The notes under the pieces are model-generated. The model saw nothing but the letters and a program-made list of their open reading frames with translations. It made no database searches and was not told the origin of the DNA. From positions 135,129,672 through 135,193,671 of the forward strand of contig OW240914.1 of NCBI GenBank assembly GCA_933207985.1: a stretch of 64,000 bases of DNA, given 5' to 3'. A program made the position numbers and the translations under genes. This stretch comes from Pelobates cultripes (lineage: Eukaryota; Chordata; Amphibia; Anura; Pelobatidae). Positions 1-10,530 of this stretch are shown in pieces (position 1 is the stretch's first letter; each line of letters starts with the position of its first letter).

Positions 1-48
1 ATTGCAACAAAAGGTATTTAAATGGATACAGGGAACTCCAAAAGTTTA

Positions 49-96
49 TTGCTCCTGACGACGGCGTGCTGAAACGCCGAAACGCGCGTCGAGCGT
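49..96 (+). ncRNA. Hammerhead ribozyme motif 1 (Penelope-type, minimal)
   Basis: The core CTGACGA lies at 55-61 and GAAA at 79-82. Stem I pairs 50-54 with 91-95, ending in one wobble. Stem II pairs GGCGT (63-67) with ACGCC (74-78). Stem III is only two pairs, A82-T89 and C83-G88, closing a four-base loop. The predicted cleavage site follows C90 in GTC. C62 is an extra unpaired base beside stem II, which may weaken the fold. Hammerheads with a very short stem III are known from Penelope-like elements. No Penelope coding sequence is visible next to this copy, so its host element is an inference. Confidence 0.6.
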
Positions 97-97
97 A

Positions 98-1426
98 TTT
101 TATTTAATTATTCTCTTTTGCTCACTTTTTTGGTAGCACTTATGGATTTAGTTGTTTAAATCTTTGTAATTTTTAGGACTTATAGGGATTAGGATCCGGG
201 TAGGCACTTGTGGCAACACAGTGCCGAGGTAACTAGGGAAAGCTTCCTACTGATAGGAGTCTGTCTTTGGGAATTTGGGGTAGTTTAATTTCTCCTATAG
301 AGTGTTCTAGCTACTTCTATACACCTGGATTGGTTACCTATGAGACTTAGGACGCATGATGCTCAACCTTTAGGTTAGAATTTGCCAGGCAGTCTCTCTT
401 TCTTATAGCAGACACCTGTTTTTGTAACTGTCTCTAGATGGTTTACCATTTAAACTCCTTTCTCCCACCTGTCCTATTTTTAATTTGTGTTTTCCTTTAG
501 GATTTTTAAAGGTAGGGACCCCCTTCCCCTCTCCTATTACTCTCCCACTGAGGACTTATTTAGTCCCCTTTCTTTCTTTCTTTCTTTTTTATATTAACTT
601 CGTGGGTTATTCCCCAAATAGGGAGAGTAATCTTAGGGCGTTTTGGCACTAATTCACTGGTCAGGTATTGTGACCTCTGAATCAGAGCCATCACTATTCC
701 TTTTCTCCTATCTGCCAAGCTTACATTCCTTCTTACCTTGGACAGGTATCTGCAAAGTATGTATCTGTTTTAACCAAGGACAGATATTCACAAAGCTGGC
801 ATCATTTCCCTTCATACTGAAGGCAAGTATTTAGAGAACATGCAATCCTTCTCACTAAGGCTACTTATTGCAGAGCGGGTATCCTTTCTTACCAAATACA
901 GGTATCAAAAGAGCACATCTCTAGCCCCTTTGGACAGACAATCCAGGATATATATCTGCAGAGTATTCATTCTTTCTAACCCTGGACAGGTATTTTCAAA
1001 ACCGTCCTAATTTCCTGGGCAGGTATGTGCAAATGATCAATAATCCCAGGTATCTCATGATTATCACACCTCTATTTAAGGCTCAAGTCCTTCCTTGGGA
1101 CAGACAACAGCTATAAAGCCTTGAGTTTAACACTAAATGGACATGTTCAAGAAGAAGTTTTTTTGTAACAAGGAGCTCTGGAGAACATTGCTGATAGCTT
1201 TTGATGGGCAGCTGTGGGATTTTATGTTTGGATTAAGATCAGCAGAATTTTTTATTTATTTGGATAGATTATAACATAACACCTGAACAATTTATTTCAC
1301 AAAATTTGATCTCTTGCGGCTCAAACTGTCAAGCATTAAGTGTAGTGAGACCAGTCCCTTCATTACTTATGTCTGTTTTTGTAAAATATGTGCTCCAGGA
1401 AATGTCATAATTTTATATTACTTAAA

Positions 1427-1470
<44 letters not shown>

Positions 1471-1500
1471 TAAAATATTACAACTGCTGTCCTTGAAGTA
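98..1500. other. Unassigned AT-rich DNA downstream of hammerhead 1
   Basis: No credible gene is present; the short open frames lack any recognisable motif. From about 730 to 1070 there is a very degenerate tandem repeat of about 60 bases, recognisable by recurring GGACAGGTAT-like words followed by a purine-rich segment. By position this could be the untranslated part of a Penelope-like element following the ribozyme at 49-96, but that is inference only. Confidence 0.3.
1429..1464. repeat. (AT)n microsatellite
   Basis: About 18 uninterrupted AT dinucleotides. It produces a meaningless Ile-Tyr run in an overlapping open frame. Confidence 0.95.
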
Positions 1501-2784
1501 TTTTTTAATGCATGTTATCCTTGCTCTTTAATGGCAATCAACTTTGCTCACATTTACTGCAGCCCCATGAAGACTCATAGGCGGAGGAGGGCCTTGACAG
1601 CTTGTACTGAGCAAGACAGTAGGGATTGGTAGAGAGGGTGAGGGGGTGGAACGTTATGGGGGGTGAAGTGTTTAAGGGGCTAGGGACCATTACACGGCAG
1701 CCATTTTATGGGTAAATCTGTCAATCTGTCTCTTTTGTTCTGTATCTGTCTTCTGTGCTGTCCCCCTTGGTTCCTTTCTGTCTCTCTTTCTCCTGGTATA
1801 TTTGTCCTCTGTATATGTGGGTTCTGTGTGTGAGTTCTGTGTGTGTGCTCTGTGTGTTGGTTCTGTGTGTGTTCTCTGCTCCCTCTTTGTGTGGCTCTCC
1901 TCCCCCCCTTTTTGTCTTACCTGTAGAGGCAGCATGAAGCCAGCGGTGGATCCGGGGACCAGCTGGGACCAGCGGGAGGACCAATGGTGAGGCCAGTGAG
2001 GAAGGACGAGGCCTCCCCAGAGACTCAGCCCGGAGGATCCAGCGGGCTGCAGGCAGCCTGTCAGGATAGGTGGGGAAGCGGAGAGGGCCGGGAGAAGGAT
2101 CCGGTATGGCTGCTGGAGGTCGCCGCAGCCGGATGGATGGCTGGGGTGGAGGTCGGAAGGAGAGCCAGCAGGAGGAGCTCAGTAATCCAGCCATGAGATA
2201 GGTCCTCCTGCACTCCCTCAGGTAAGTCCCGATCTTGGGTTGGGGAAGGGGTTTCCCGGCGCAGCAGGGTGTTGAGTAAGCACAACAGGCATGGGAGGCA
2301 GGGCAGGTGTTCAGAGGCAGCACTCCCCAGATCTGTTTCTCCTTCCAGGATGTTGGAGCCCCACAGCCAGCAGCAAGTTCAAGGGCACTGGTGGTTCATT
2401 GCATGCAAGATCCTGGAGTGGCAAGTCCGAAGTCCTCGGAAGCAGCCGGTTTGGCGGTTCCAGATCAACAGGATCCTGGAGTTTCACATTGGGAGTCCAC
2501 ATTTAATGGAGTGAACACTGGTAAGGGCAACTCTAGTCCTGGCACGGCACTCACAGGGAGGAAGGGGCACACTGAAGGGGTGACTGGCTTACTAACAGGC
2601 CAACAAGCATTTTTACAGTCTTGGGGGAGGCACAGGGGCCAAGGACCCACAAACTGTGTCGGGGGCGTGGGTGCGCAATGCTGAGACACCTGGGGGGGGA
2701 CTGATTCTGCACTGGTGGCTGACAACACGGCGGGGATGAGAGTATCTAAGGTAGGGCAGGGCTAGGAGAGCGCGCAGGCAGTAT
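1501..2784. other. Unassigned GC-richer segment, possible DIRS 5' region
   Basis: Composition is richer in GC than the flanks, with a GT-rich stretch at about 1815-1880 built on TTCTGTGTGTG words. Several overlapping open frames on both strands (for example 1721-2323 minus and 2307-2684 plus) show no recognised domain and shadow one another. The segment leads directly into the DIRS-like coding fragment at 2785, so it may be its upstream region. I cannot confirm terminal repeats. Confidence 0.3.
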
Positions 2785-3871
2785 TAGAAGGGGTACTGGA
2801 CGCAGCTCGCCTCAATTCTTATGTCTCTTTCTCTGGCCACCTGGGGGTCCATTTGAAGGCAGATGTCAAGGAGTGCATCTGGAAGGGTGAGTACTTAAAG
2901 ATGTTCTCGTTGCTTCCTCTCAAAGAAACGGTGGACCTAAAAGAGGATGAGAAAAAAGAGGATAAGGGCAAGAATTAGGAGGAGGAGAGAAAGAAAAGAT
3001 ATAGGAAGTTGCCAAAGACCTTTGGGAAATGGCTCTGGGTTTCTGTATCTTGGCCAGCGTAATTGGTGAAAAGGCGCCGGACAAGTGTTCGGCTCTCTTT
3101 TGTTATTTGGAAGGGATTTGGGACACCTATAGGATCTATGACAGGCTGGTCTGGTGGTGCTATGACGAGCAATTTTGTCAGAGCCTGGCAGAGAATCCTG
3201 GTATGCACTGGGATCAAATGGACATCACCTTGTGTCTTAAGCTCATGATGGCCCAGAAGGCTTCGCCCTTTCCCGGGGGTGGGAGGTGGAAGGGGCATGG
3301 GTGCAAGCACCTCCTCATCGGCCTCAGGGAGGAAGGATGTTGCTGGCTGTTTAACAACAGCCAGTGTAATTGGGGTTCCTCCTCCTCCTGCAGGTTCAGG
3401 CATAAATGTTAAGGATGCAGGGGTTCCCATAGCCTCTCTAAGTCTTTCAAGTGGGGAAGGACAAGTGGGTCGGTGAGGCAGTTGGGGACAAAAGGGGAGT
3501 ACGCTGGTGATCAGAGAAAAGATGCTACTGTGGCTAAACCGCTACGGTAGGAAGGGTGACGCCGAGTTTCTGGGTCAGGGTTTCGAGGGGGGGTTTAGAA
3601 TCCCATTTATTCTGTGGGAGTCGGTGGTATCCTTAAAAAACCTTTGGTCGGTGGCTACATTTCTGGATGTGGTGCGGGAAAAGTTGAAGTGGGAGGTGGG
3701 TTTAGGGCGCATGGCAGTGCCGTTTTGCCTCCGTTCCGTTGCCCAATTTAAGAGTTAAGTCGTTGGGGTTAGTCCCTAAGAGGGAAAAACGTTTTGCTTG
3801 ATACACCATCTGTCCTTCCCCAAGGGTCTTTCAGTTAATGCAGACATTGATCAGTTAATACGGACATTGAT
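2785..3871 (+). pseudogene. DIRS-type retrotransposon fragment (gag-like ORF to start of RT)
   Basis: Translation in shifting frames gives a gag-like protein recognisable as vertebrate DIRS ORF1. Landmarks are a WDTYRIYDRLVWWCYDEQF segment near 3119-3175, a DQMDITLCLKLMMAQK segment near 3214-3260, and a Cys/His-rich knuckle (CCWLFNNSQC followed by CRFRHKC) at about 3341-3410. Further on are a DAEFLGQGFEGGFRIP segment (about 3558-3605) and LIHHLSFPKGLSVN (about 3798-3839), which is how DIRS reverse transcriptases begin. At least three frameshifts or stops break the frame, and the rest of the RT, RNase H and tyrosine recombinase are absent. The fragment ends in a 20-bp tandem duplication (3832-3851 and 3852-3871) at the junction with the Penelope-like element. 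Family assignment rests on recalled motif patterns. Confidence 0.65.
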
Positions 3872-4133
3872 TAAAATGGGCCAGTTATGGGACATGATTT
3901 TTTGTACTGAGTCCCAGTATTGGTCAAATGTGCTCAGGAGCATGTTTAAAAACAAAGGGTATCCCAACAAAACCCTAAAAAGAGACTACCAACGAGCAAT
4001 GACAATAAACAGAAGTGAAAACCTAAGAACCATCAGACCGAAGGCAGAAACAAAGACAATTAGGTGTGTGGGCACATTTGACCAATACTGGGACTCAGTA
4101 CAAAAAATCATGTCCCATAACTGGCCTATTTTA
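3872..4133. repeat. 62-bp inverted repeat inside PLE 1
   Basis: Positions 3872-3933 are the reverse complement of 4072-4133 with one visible mismatch, separated by a 138-base spacer. The right arm is in the coding sense of the Penelope-like element; the left arm is an antisense duplicate placed exactly at its truncated 5' end. The arrangement looks like a 5' inversion formed during target-primed integration. Confidence 0.9.
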
Positions 4134-5316
4134 CAACATGATACAGATTTGAATAAAAATATTGGCAATTTTCCTCAAATTACGGCACGCAGAGCTAAGA
4201 ATCTGAGAGACTATTTGGTCCGCAGCCATATAGAACCAACAACAAAAAAAGCACAATCCACATGGTTAACACAAACCCGTGGAATTTATCGTTGCGGACA
4301 CTGCAAAGCCTGCCAATATGTTAAAATCCGTATCAAGCTCCAAAACAAAAAAAGAATATAAGATTAAAGAGTTTATTAACTGTAGCTCCACACAGTTTAT
4401 CTACCTAATAACATGCAGCTGTGGGATCCAATATGTAGGGAAGACCTACCAACAACTAAGATGTAGGATCCTGCAACACATTTGCTCCATTACAAACCCC
4501 AACATATCTACTCCAGTCTTTAACCACGTCAGGAACTACCATCAGGCAGGGCCGGATTAAGAGCATACTGGGCCTGGTGCTGACAAATATGATGGGCCTA
4601 ATTACGGAATCTTTTCAACCAAAAACACTAAAACAGTCATACCTTCCAAGCGTCATGTATCTGATGGAGATGGTGTTAGAAGGAAAATCAAAGGATGCAG
4701 CTATATGAAAACACATACTCTATGCTAATCTCTCTCTAATTTATGTTTTCATCTTTCAAGTAAATCCATAACCCCTAACAGCAGTGTCCAGTGAAATAGG
4801 AAGTCAATGGGCGAGGTAAAAGGGTGTGCCACTGGTGCAAATCACGTGACCAGACCTGCCAAAAGGGGTGAACATGCCCAGAAAGGGGGCATGTCTGTCC
4901 AAAGAATTTGAAGGACAGCCTGGCATGAATGCATGTCAGGCTGCCCGCCAATCCTGCAGGCTGTCCAACTAAGGGCATACTATGCAGGCAGCACCATGAG
5001 CTTGACATAAATGCATCTAATGATGCGCTCACTCCGTGCTTTCTAAGGACTGTCCCCTAGCACACGCTGGTCCACTTGTCTCCTTACCTTCTTACTAGCA
5101 GGCAGAAGTTCCTGGTATATAGTCTGAGACAGAGTAAAGGTGTATGTAGTGAGTGTAGTGTTTGTAGTGAGTGTAGTGTATGTAGTGAGTGTAGAAGAAA
5201 GGGGACATGCCACAGTGTTAGAGAGACCAGCGTCTGCATTACCTAAACTAATTTTATTGTCAGCTAGTCCACACAAGTTTTGTTCCCATACATCCCTCTT
5301 AAGCTTCCAAACTTAA

Positions 5317-5862
5317 AGGGACACTATAGTCACCAGAAGAACTACAGCTTATTGTATTTGTTCTGGTAAGTAGAATCATTCCATTCAGGCCTTTTGCAGT
5401 AAACACTGTCTTTTCAGAGAAAATAACTCCACTGGCCACTCCTTAGATGGCTGCTAGAGGTGCTTCCTGGGGCAGTACTGCCTAGTGTGCAGCACTGCCA
5501 TTCAGTGTCTCCATCCTCTGCATGCAGACACTGAAATTTCCTCATAGAGATACATTGATTCAATTTATCTTTATGAGGAGATGCTGATTGGCCAGGGCTA
5601 TGTTAGACTTGTGCTGGCTCTGCCCCTGATCTGCCTAGTTGACAGTCTCAGCCAATCCTATGGGGAAGTATTGTAATTTGCTCAGACCACCACTTCTGAT
5701 GATGTCAGTAGACAGTGAATTCAGAGGCAGAGCCAGCAGCTGCAGACTTGAATACAAGTTATATTTTACTATACTTAGGGAGGCAAGAAGGGGCCAGGGT
5801 GTTGGTTTTTACATAATCGAGTCAGAAATACATGATTGTGTTCCTGACCCTATAGTGCTCCT
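5317..5862. mobile_element. TTAA-flanked MITE nested in composite copy 1
   Basis: TTAA occurs on both sides (5313-5316 and 5863-5866), with imperfect terminal inverted repeats AGGGACACTATAG and CTATAGTGCTCCT. The TTAA duplication suggests piggyBac-type mobilisation. It is non-coding. Relatives in this window lie at 9745-10078, 30510-30944, 43513-43967 and 59653-60201. Confidence 0.85.
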
Positions 5863-5888
5863 TTAAGCAAGAGTATGTGAAGAGTAGT

Positions 5889-7440
5889 TAGGGTTGCCAC
5901 CTTTCTTGGAAAAAAATACCAGCCTTAATAATTTGTATAATCACAAGGAGTGACATCAGAGAAAATTCTGTAAAATCACCAACAAACTACTCACAGTTTG
6001 ATTCTGCTGTAAAGATGGATTGCTCCCAGTGTCTCAGTCTCGCAAGTCACCCAGTGTCTCAGTGTCCCTATGTATCACAGTGTCAGTGTCCCCATGTCGC
6101 CCAGTCCCCTAGTCTCCCAGTGTCTCAGTGTCCCCATTTCTCCCAGTGTCCCAATGTCTCAGTGTGTCCCCATGTCTCAGTGTGTCCCCATGTCACTAGG
6201 ATACTGGGGACACAGTGAGACATGGGGACACAGAGACCCGGGGACACGGAGACATGGGGACATGGGGACACTGAGACATTTAGGGAAACTGGGAGAAATG
6301 GGGACACAGACACCAGGGACACAGACACTGGGAGACATGGGGACACTGCAACATTTGGGGACACTAAGACACTAGGGACACAGAGACATGGGAACACAGA
6401 CACTGGGAGACTATGGGACACTGGGAGACATGGGACACTGGCTGGAAGACAGACACTTGGGGACACTGGGAGACATGGGGACAGTTGCGGGCATAGACAT
6501 GGGGACACTGGGACATATAGGGACACTGGGAGACATGGGGACACAAGGCACACTGAGACACTAGGAACACAGAGACTGGGAGACATAGGGACACTTAAAC
6601 ATTTGGGGACACTAAGACACTAGGGACACAGAGACATTGGGACACTGGGAGACTTGGGGACAGTTGTGGACATAGACATGAGGACACTGGGACATATAGG
6701 GACACTGGGACACATGGGGACACTAGGCACACTGAGAGACACGGGACACAGACACTGTGAGACTTAGGGACACTGAGACACTAGCGACACTGGATGGGGG
6801 ACATGGGGACACTGGGAGAAATGGGGACATAGTGTCTCCATGTCCCAATGTCTCAGTGTCTCTCAATATTCCCATGTGTCCCAGTGTCCCCTAGTGTCTC
6901 AGTGTCCCCATGTTTTCCAGTGTCCCCAAGTGTCTCAGTGTTTCCAGGTCTCCCAGTGCCTGTGTCCCCATGTATCCTAGTGTCTCAGTGTCCCCTAGTG
7001 TCTGTGTCCCCATGTGTCCCCTAGAGTCTGTGTCCCCTAGTGTCTCAGTGTCCCCATATGTCCCCTAGTGTCTCAGTGTCCCCTAGTGTCTCAGTGTCCA
7101 CATGTGTCCCCTAGTGTCTCAGTGTCCCCATGTGTCCCCCAGTGTCCCCATCCCTCACTTACCTGAGCTGTAGAGCTGCTGTCTGGACTCTGTGCTGTGT
7201 TGCTGCTCCCCCATGGATCAGTAAGTAGTAGAGAGAGGCAGGGATATGCTGTAACTTCCTATCCCTGCCTCTCTCCACACAGTGACCCCTATTGGCTGGT
7301 GCTGGTATTGCAGAGTAATCTCCATTTATTCTGAGAAAAATACCTGCAATTGTATTGCTGGTATTACTGCAATACCGGCATGGCCAGGCAGCCTCAAATA
7401 CCGGCTGTGCCAGTAAAATACCAGTCAGGTGGGAAACCTA
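5889..7440. mobile_element. hAT-like element B nested in composite copy 1
   Basis: It starts TAGGGTTGCCACCT and ends AGGTGGGAAACCTA, an imperfect inverted repeat. The 8-bp target duplication AGAGTAGT lies at 5881-5888 and 7441-7448. A non-coding non-autonomous hAT-like element. About 1.1 kb of its interior is the strand-switching minisatellite. The right part has a unique segment with a CCCCTATTGGCTGGTGCTGG stretch and ATACCGGC words. Confidence 0.9.
6021..7150. repeat. Strand-switching minisatellite in element B, copy 1
   Basis: The repeat is built on CAGTGTCCCCATGTCTC-like units. The first block (about 6025-6200) has the pyrimidine-rich strand on top. The second (about 6200-6830) is the reverse complement (GGGGACACTGAGACATGG words). 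The third (about 6830-7150) flips back. This gives two long imperfect palindromic boundaries. The long Cys/Val/Ser/Pro or Gly/Asp/Thr open frames here on both strands are by-products of the repeat. Confidence 0.93.
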
Positions 7441-7711
7441 AGAGTAGTGTGTAAAAAAAAAAAAATCTTTTTTTTAGATGGGCCTATTCCATGCAGCTCC
7501 ATCAGCCCCTATGTTAATCCGGCCCTGCCATCAGGGCAACCCTAAACATCTGACATGTCAGGCCCTAGAGAAATTAACAATGAACACCAGAAAAGGGGAC
7601 TTTAATAAAATATTACTTATGAAAGAATCCAGATGGATTTACCATCTTAAAACACTCACACCAAATGGTCTTAACGAAGAATTCAATTTCACTCCCTTTA
7701 TACACAAATGA

Positions 7712-9640
7712 CGAATGTGAGTGAGGCATGTTCTATTAAAGGAAGCAATCATTCTTTAATTTCAAATATTAAGTAAACACACACCAATACTATTTAGTAT
7801 AAGGTGTATAAATATAGTTGACACGTAATTCGATTTATCTACAACATAGTCATATATATTACTATACATATGGTCACAATAACAAACTACCATAACCACA
7901 TCAGAGACTTTGATTACAGTCACACCTGAGATCAAAGACTATGAAATTAGGAATCTTTTGATAAATAGCTGCTACTGTATGCATCACCAATCTCTCAGGA
8001 ATAAGTTTCATAAATCTCAGTACATTTAGAATAGCCATTACAAACCTCTATGTATATCTGTTCGCTAAATCAGAATATTCCTTCAGGACATAACACTAGC
8101 CGTTTACCAGGGAGACAAAATGTATCTCCCTAAATGTTTATTATCATATCTCCCTAAACGGTTATTATCATATTCACATAAAACAGTTAGAAAGTTTCTA
8201 AATCTTTCAATACACAGTTGCCATTTGTGGCATCCTTAACTTCTTAGGGTTAAGCATTACTTCGTCATTAATATCATATTATATATAGAAAAATCCCTTT
8301 TTTCTTTCTACAAAAAACGACAATGAGCAGAACACAATTATCTCCTAACAATAAGATCTTTAGGTTTCCGTTAAACATTATCTGTTTGGTAATTTCCAAA
8401 ATAAAACTAATACCAACACATTTATAGTCCTAACTATTTCACTTATAGAAGTAAGCAATTAACTCCAAGTGACTAATATAAGCTTACTAATGTCTTTTTT
8501 ATATCCAGGAAGTGGTTCATTCAGCTGTTAATTCAGCTCACTTAGGTGATTCCCCTCCTGAGTTAAGTGACTCAATTACATCGTCACATACGTATTTTAA
8601 ACCTACCAATTAAAAATCTTCGCACTGAACCAATGAGAGAGGATTTCTCCTCCTATTTTAATTCAGCGCTCTGTACCGGCCGGTTCTCTTCTGACGAGCC
8701 AGGTCGGGCGAAACGCGCACGTCAAGGGGTCCTATCTGTGCTATCTTCATGATCTAGAAATAGCACAGGGACTTGCTACCGTGCTTTTTATAAATTAACT
8801 TATTACTTTTTATTTTTCCTTAATCTCCTCCACTATTTGGTATATGATTCGAATTATTAGATACCTTAGCCTAGCGGGTTTATAGCTCAGTATTAGAAGG
8901 TGCTTGGCTGGTTCTGACTTTAGTGTTATATTACAGCAGTGTCCTATTTACCACCACTACCACTATTTAGTTCATCGTGAGGCTTTATTTCAACCCTCTC
9001 TGTTCTCACATTAGCGTCTGGCTACATTCATCCCAGACATTATCTGAGGCAGAGTCCCAGCAAGAATTCCATTCACCTGCTATTGATTGTGCTTAGTTTT
9101 ATCTGCTATCTCGGCACAGTAGATTTTCAGATACATCATTTTATCATAATAGACACTCCAGGAGTATAGTGCGATCTATATCTCTGATTATTAAGCCATC
9201 AGCACAGCTCCACAGTATTCTACTATTTCATAATTTTTTAGGACTATTTCCATTCCAATACTTAGTAACTATTTATTACTGCTCTATATACTATTTGAGA
9301 CAGTTGCTCTGAGTTACTTAAATTAGATATACTCAGAGATCGATTTTGGTATCTATGGTGACATATATTCTCATGTCCCTAGTCTAATGCCTAGCTTGCT
9401 TTACAGCTAAACCCTGCTATATAACTATATTTATACCAGTCCATCAATACTACTACTTGCAACACTATCTCTATATATACCACTTGAACCAGCCTATCAG
9501 TAGAATAGGCTCTATCCCAGTTCTTTCTTGTTTTCTCTATGTAAATTATGGTGGAACAAACTTAGAGCTCAAATTCTAGGTTTTGTTTTGGTCAGAACTT
9601 GTATAGTTGCCTCTGTCTTAAGGAGTTAAATTACAATAAA
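7712..9640 (+). other. Probable 3' untranslated region of Penelope-like element 1
   Basis: No protein motif is visible. The segment follows directly on the GIY-YIG stop, is AT-rich, and contains a well-formed hammerhead motif at 8685-8729, as expected for a Penelope terminal-repeat region. An AATAAA-like word lies near 9633-9640. The true 3' end of the element is not determined. Confidence 0.45.
8685..8729 (+). ncRNA. Hammerhead ribozyme motif 2, complete core
   Basis: Core CTGACGA lies at 8691-8697 and GAAA at 8710-8713. Stem I pairs TCTCTT (8685-8690) with AAGGGG (8724-8729): four Watson-Crick pairs and two G-T wobbles. Stem II is GCC (8698-8700) with GGC (8707-8709) and a six-base loop. 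Stem III is A8713-T8722, C8714-G8721 and G8715-C8720 closing loop CGCA. Predicted cleavage follows C8723 in GTC. All conserved core positions are present. It lies about 1 kb after the stop of PLE 1 on the same strand. The minimal stem III matches the published Penelope hammerhead type as I recall it. Confidence 0.78.
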
Positions 9641-9744
9641 TATGTTTAGTTGTCAAGATATATTGTTGTTGTTCTAAATTATATTTCAGTTGCATACATT
9701 TTGATTAGTAAGTCACCTAAAATTTCTCAAAACACAATTTCTCT

Positions 9745-10078
9745 TATTGGGAGAAAGGGGATAAATGCTTACCTTTCTCCAGTGCTGGGCTCCCTCGGCA
9801 GGAGCCACGCGCGCATTCAGTCAGTCCATAGGAAAGCATTATCAATGCTTTCCTATGGACGCTGGCGTCTTCTCACTGTGAAAATCACAGTAAGAAGCGC
9901 GAAAGCGCCTCTAGCGGCTGTCAATGAGACAGCCACTAGAGGCTGGATTAACCCATATGTAAACATAGCAGTTTCTCTGAAATTGCAATGTTTACAGCAG
10001 GCAGGGTTAACCCTAGATGGACCTGGCACCCAGACCACTTCATTGAGCTGAAGTGGTCTGGGTGCCTATAGTGGCCCT
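9745..10078. mobile_element. TTAA-type MITE fragment (left end missing)
   Basis: The right end reads CTATAGTGGCCCT followed by TTAA at 10079-10082. The interior matches the MITE at 30510-30944, including a GGACCTGGCACCCAGACCAC stretch and a TTTCCTATGGACGCTGGCG stretch. The left terminal repeat is not recognisable. Overlapping open frames on both strands are not genes. Confidence 0.75.
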
Positions 10079-10082
10079 TTAA

Positions 10083-10525
10083 TAATTTAAGCAGCAATCT
10101 CCCTTGTGGCTGTGACTGACTTTGCTGTAAAAATGTTAGTGAAATTTCCCTTGTGGGTGTAGCTTGAGGCTGATAGGAGTAAATTTTACAAATTCTGAAG
10201 GTGGACTTATGGATGAAAGATGAAGCTCTGGGAGAAAGAGATTGTCCCCATTTTCCCACAGCATCTTCTCTGTGTTCTTCCTTGCCTATAGTTTGTTGTC
10301 TCTCTTCAGCTTCTTCCTTTATCACTGTGTGGCACATTAGCCTGCTGCAGTCACAGAAAGTAAAAAAGCGCAGCAGAATCTGTTTTTTAAGGTCACAATA
10401 GGTTAAGGAGTGCGACACTACCATGTCAAATGAATAGGATATCATCTACCTGTTTATACTTTTTATATAGACGGATGTTGCCATTGCACTTGTGTTTGCT
10501 CTAGATACAATGCTTTTTCCAATTA
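10083..10525. other. Unassigned DNA
   Basis: I see no gene, terminal repeat or tandem structure. Open frames 9948-10445 (minus) and 10201-10401 (plus) lack recognisable motifs. Confidence 0.3.
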
Positions 10526-10530
10526 CTCAT

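Larger units (their letters stand above)
4547..7527. mobile_element. Composite hAT-like transposon A, copy 1 (2981 bp)
   Basis: Terminal inverted repeats CAGGGCCGGATTAA and TTAATCCGGCCCTG bound the element. The 8-bp target duplication CCATCAGG lies at 4539-4546 and 7528-7535, and removing the element rejoins the Penelope frame. An 8-bp duplication and CAGGG ends fit the hAT superfamily. GGGCCT words recur near both ends and could be transposase-binding sites (inference). It encodes no transposase. Inside are a TTAA-flanked MITE (5317-5862) and hAT-like element B (5889-7440). This copy has lost a short GGGCCTGGGCCTGGAGCTG-like stretch near its right end that copies 2 and 3 retain. Confidence 0.93.
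3934..7711 (+). pseudogene. Penelope-like element 1: 3' part of RT/GIY-YIG ORF, split by an insertion
   Basis: This is a 5'-truncated Penelope-like retroelement. The coding parts are 3934-4546 and 7528-7711, separated by a 2981-bp hAT composite with its 8-bp duplication. Order of visible features: a post-RT segment with FKNKGYPNKTLKRDY; an FDQYWDSVQKIMSHNWPIL segment; RAKNLRDYLVRSH; a CGHCKACQY cysteine motif; then the GIY-YIG endonuclease start, IYLITCSCGIQYVGKT. Beyond the insertion the domain ends with a SRWIYHLKTLTPNGLNE segment and a stop at about 7711. There is one frameshift near 4310-4360. In the family, the RT copies the RNA and the GIY-YIG nuclease nicks the target. The catalytic RT core is absent, so this copy is dead. 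Confidence 0.85.

Noticed and set aside
3798..4361. A single 187-codon protein
   Set aside because: The frame joins the end of a DIRS fragment, an antisense inverted duplicate and Penelope coding sequence, so it is a chimera created by insertion.
6125..6623. Long open frames on both strands in the element B array (also at 23047-23401 and 57101-57581)
   Set aside because: Minisatellite translations, changing with array length between the three copies; no start context or conserved domain.
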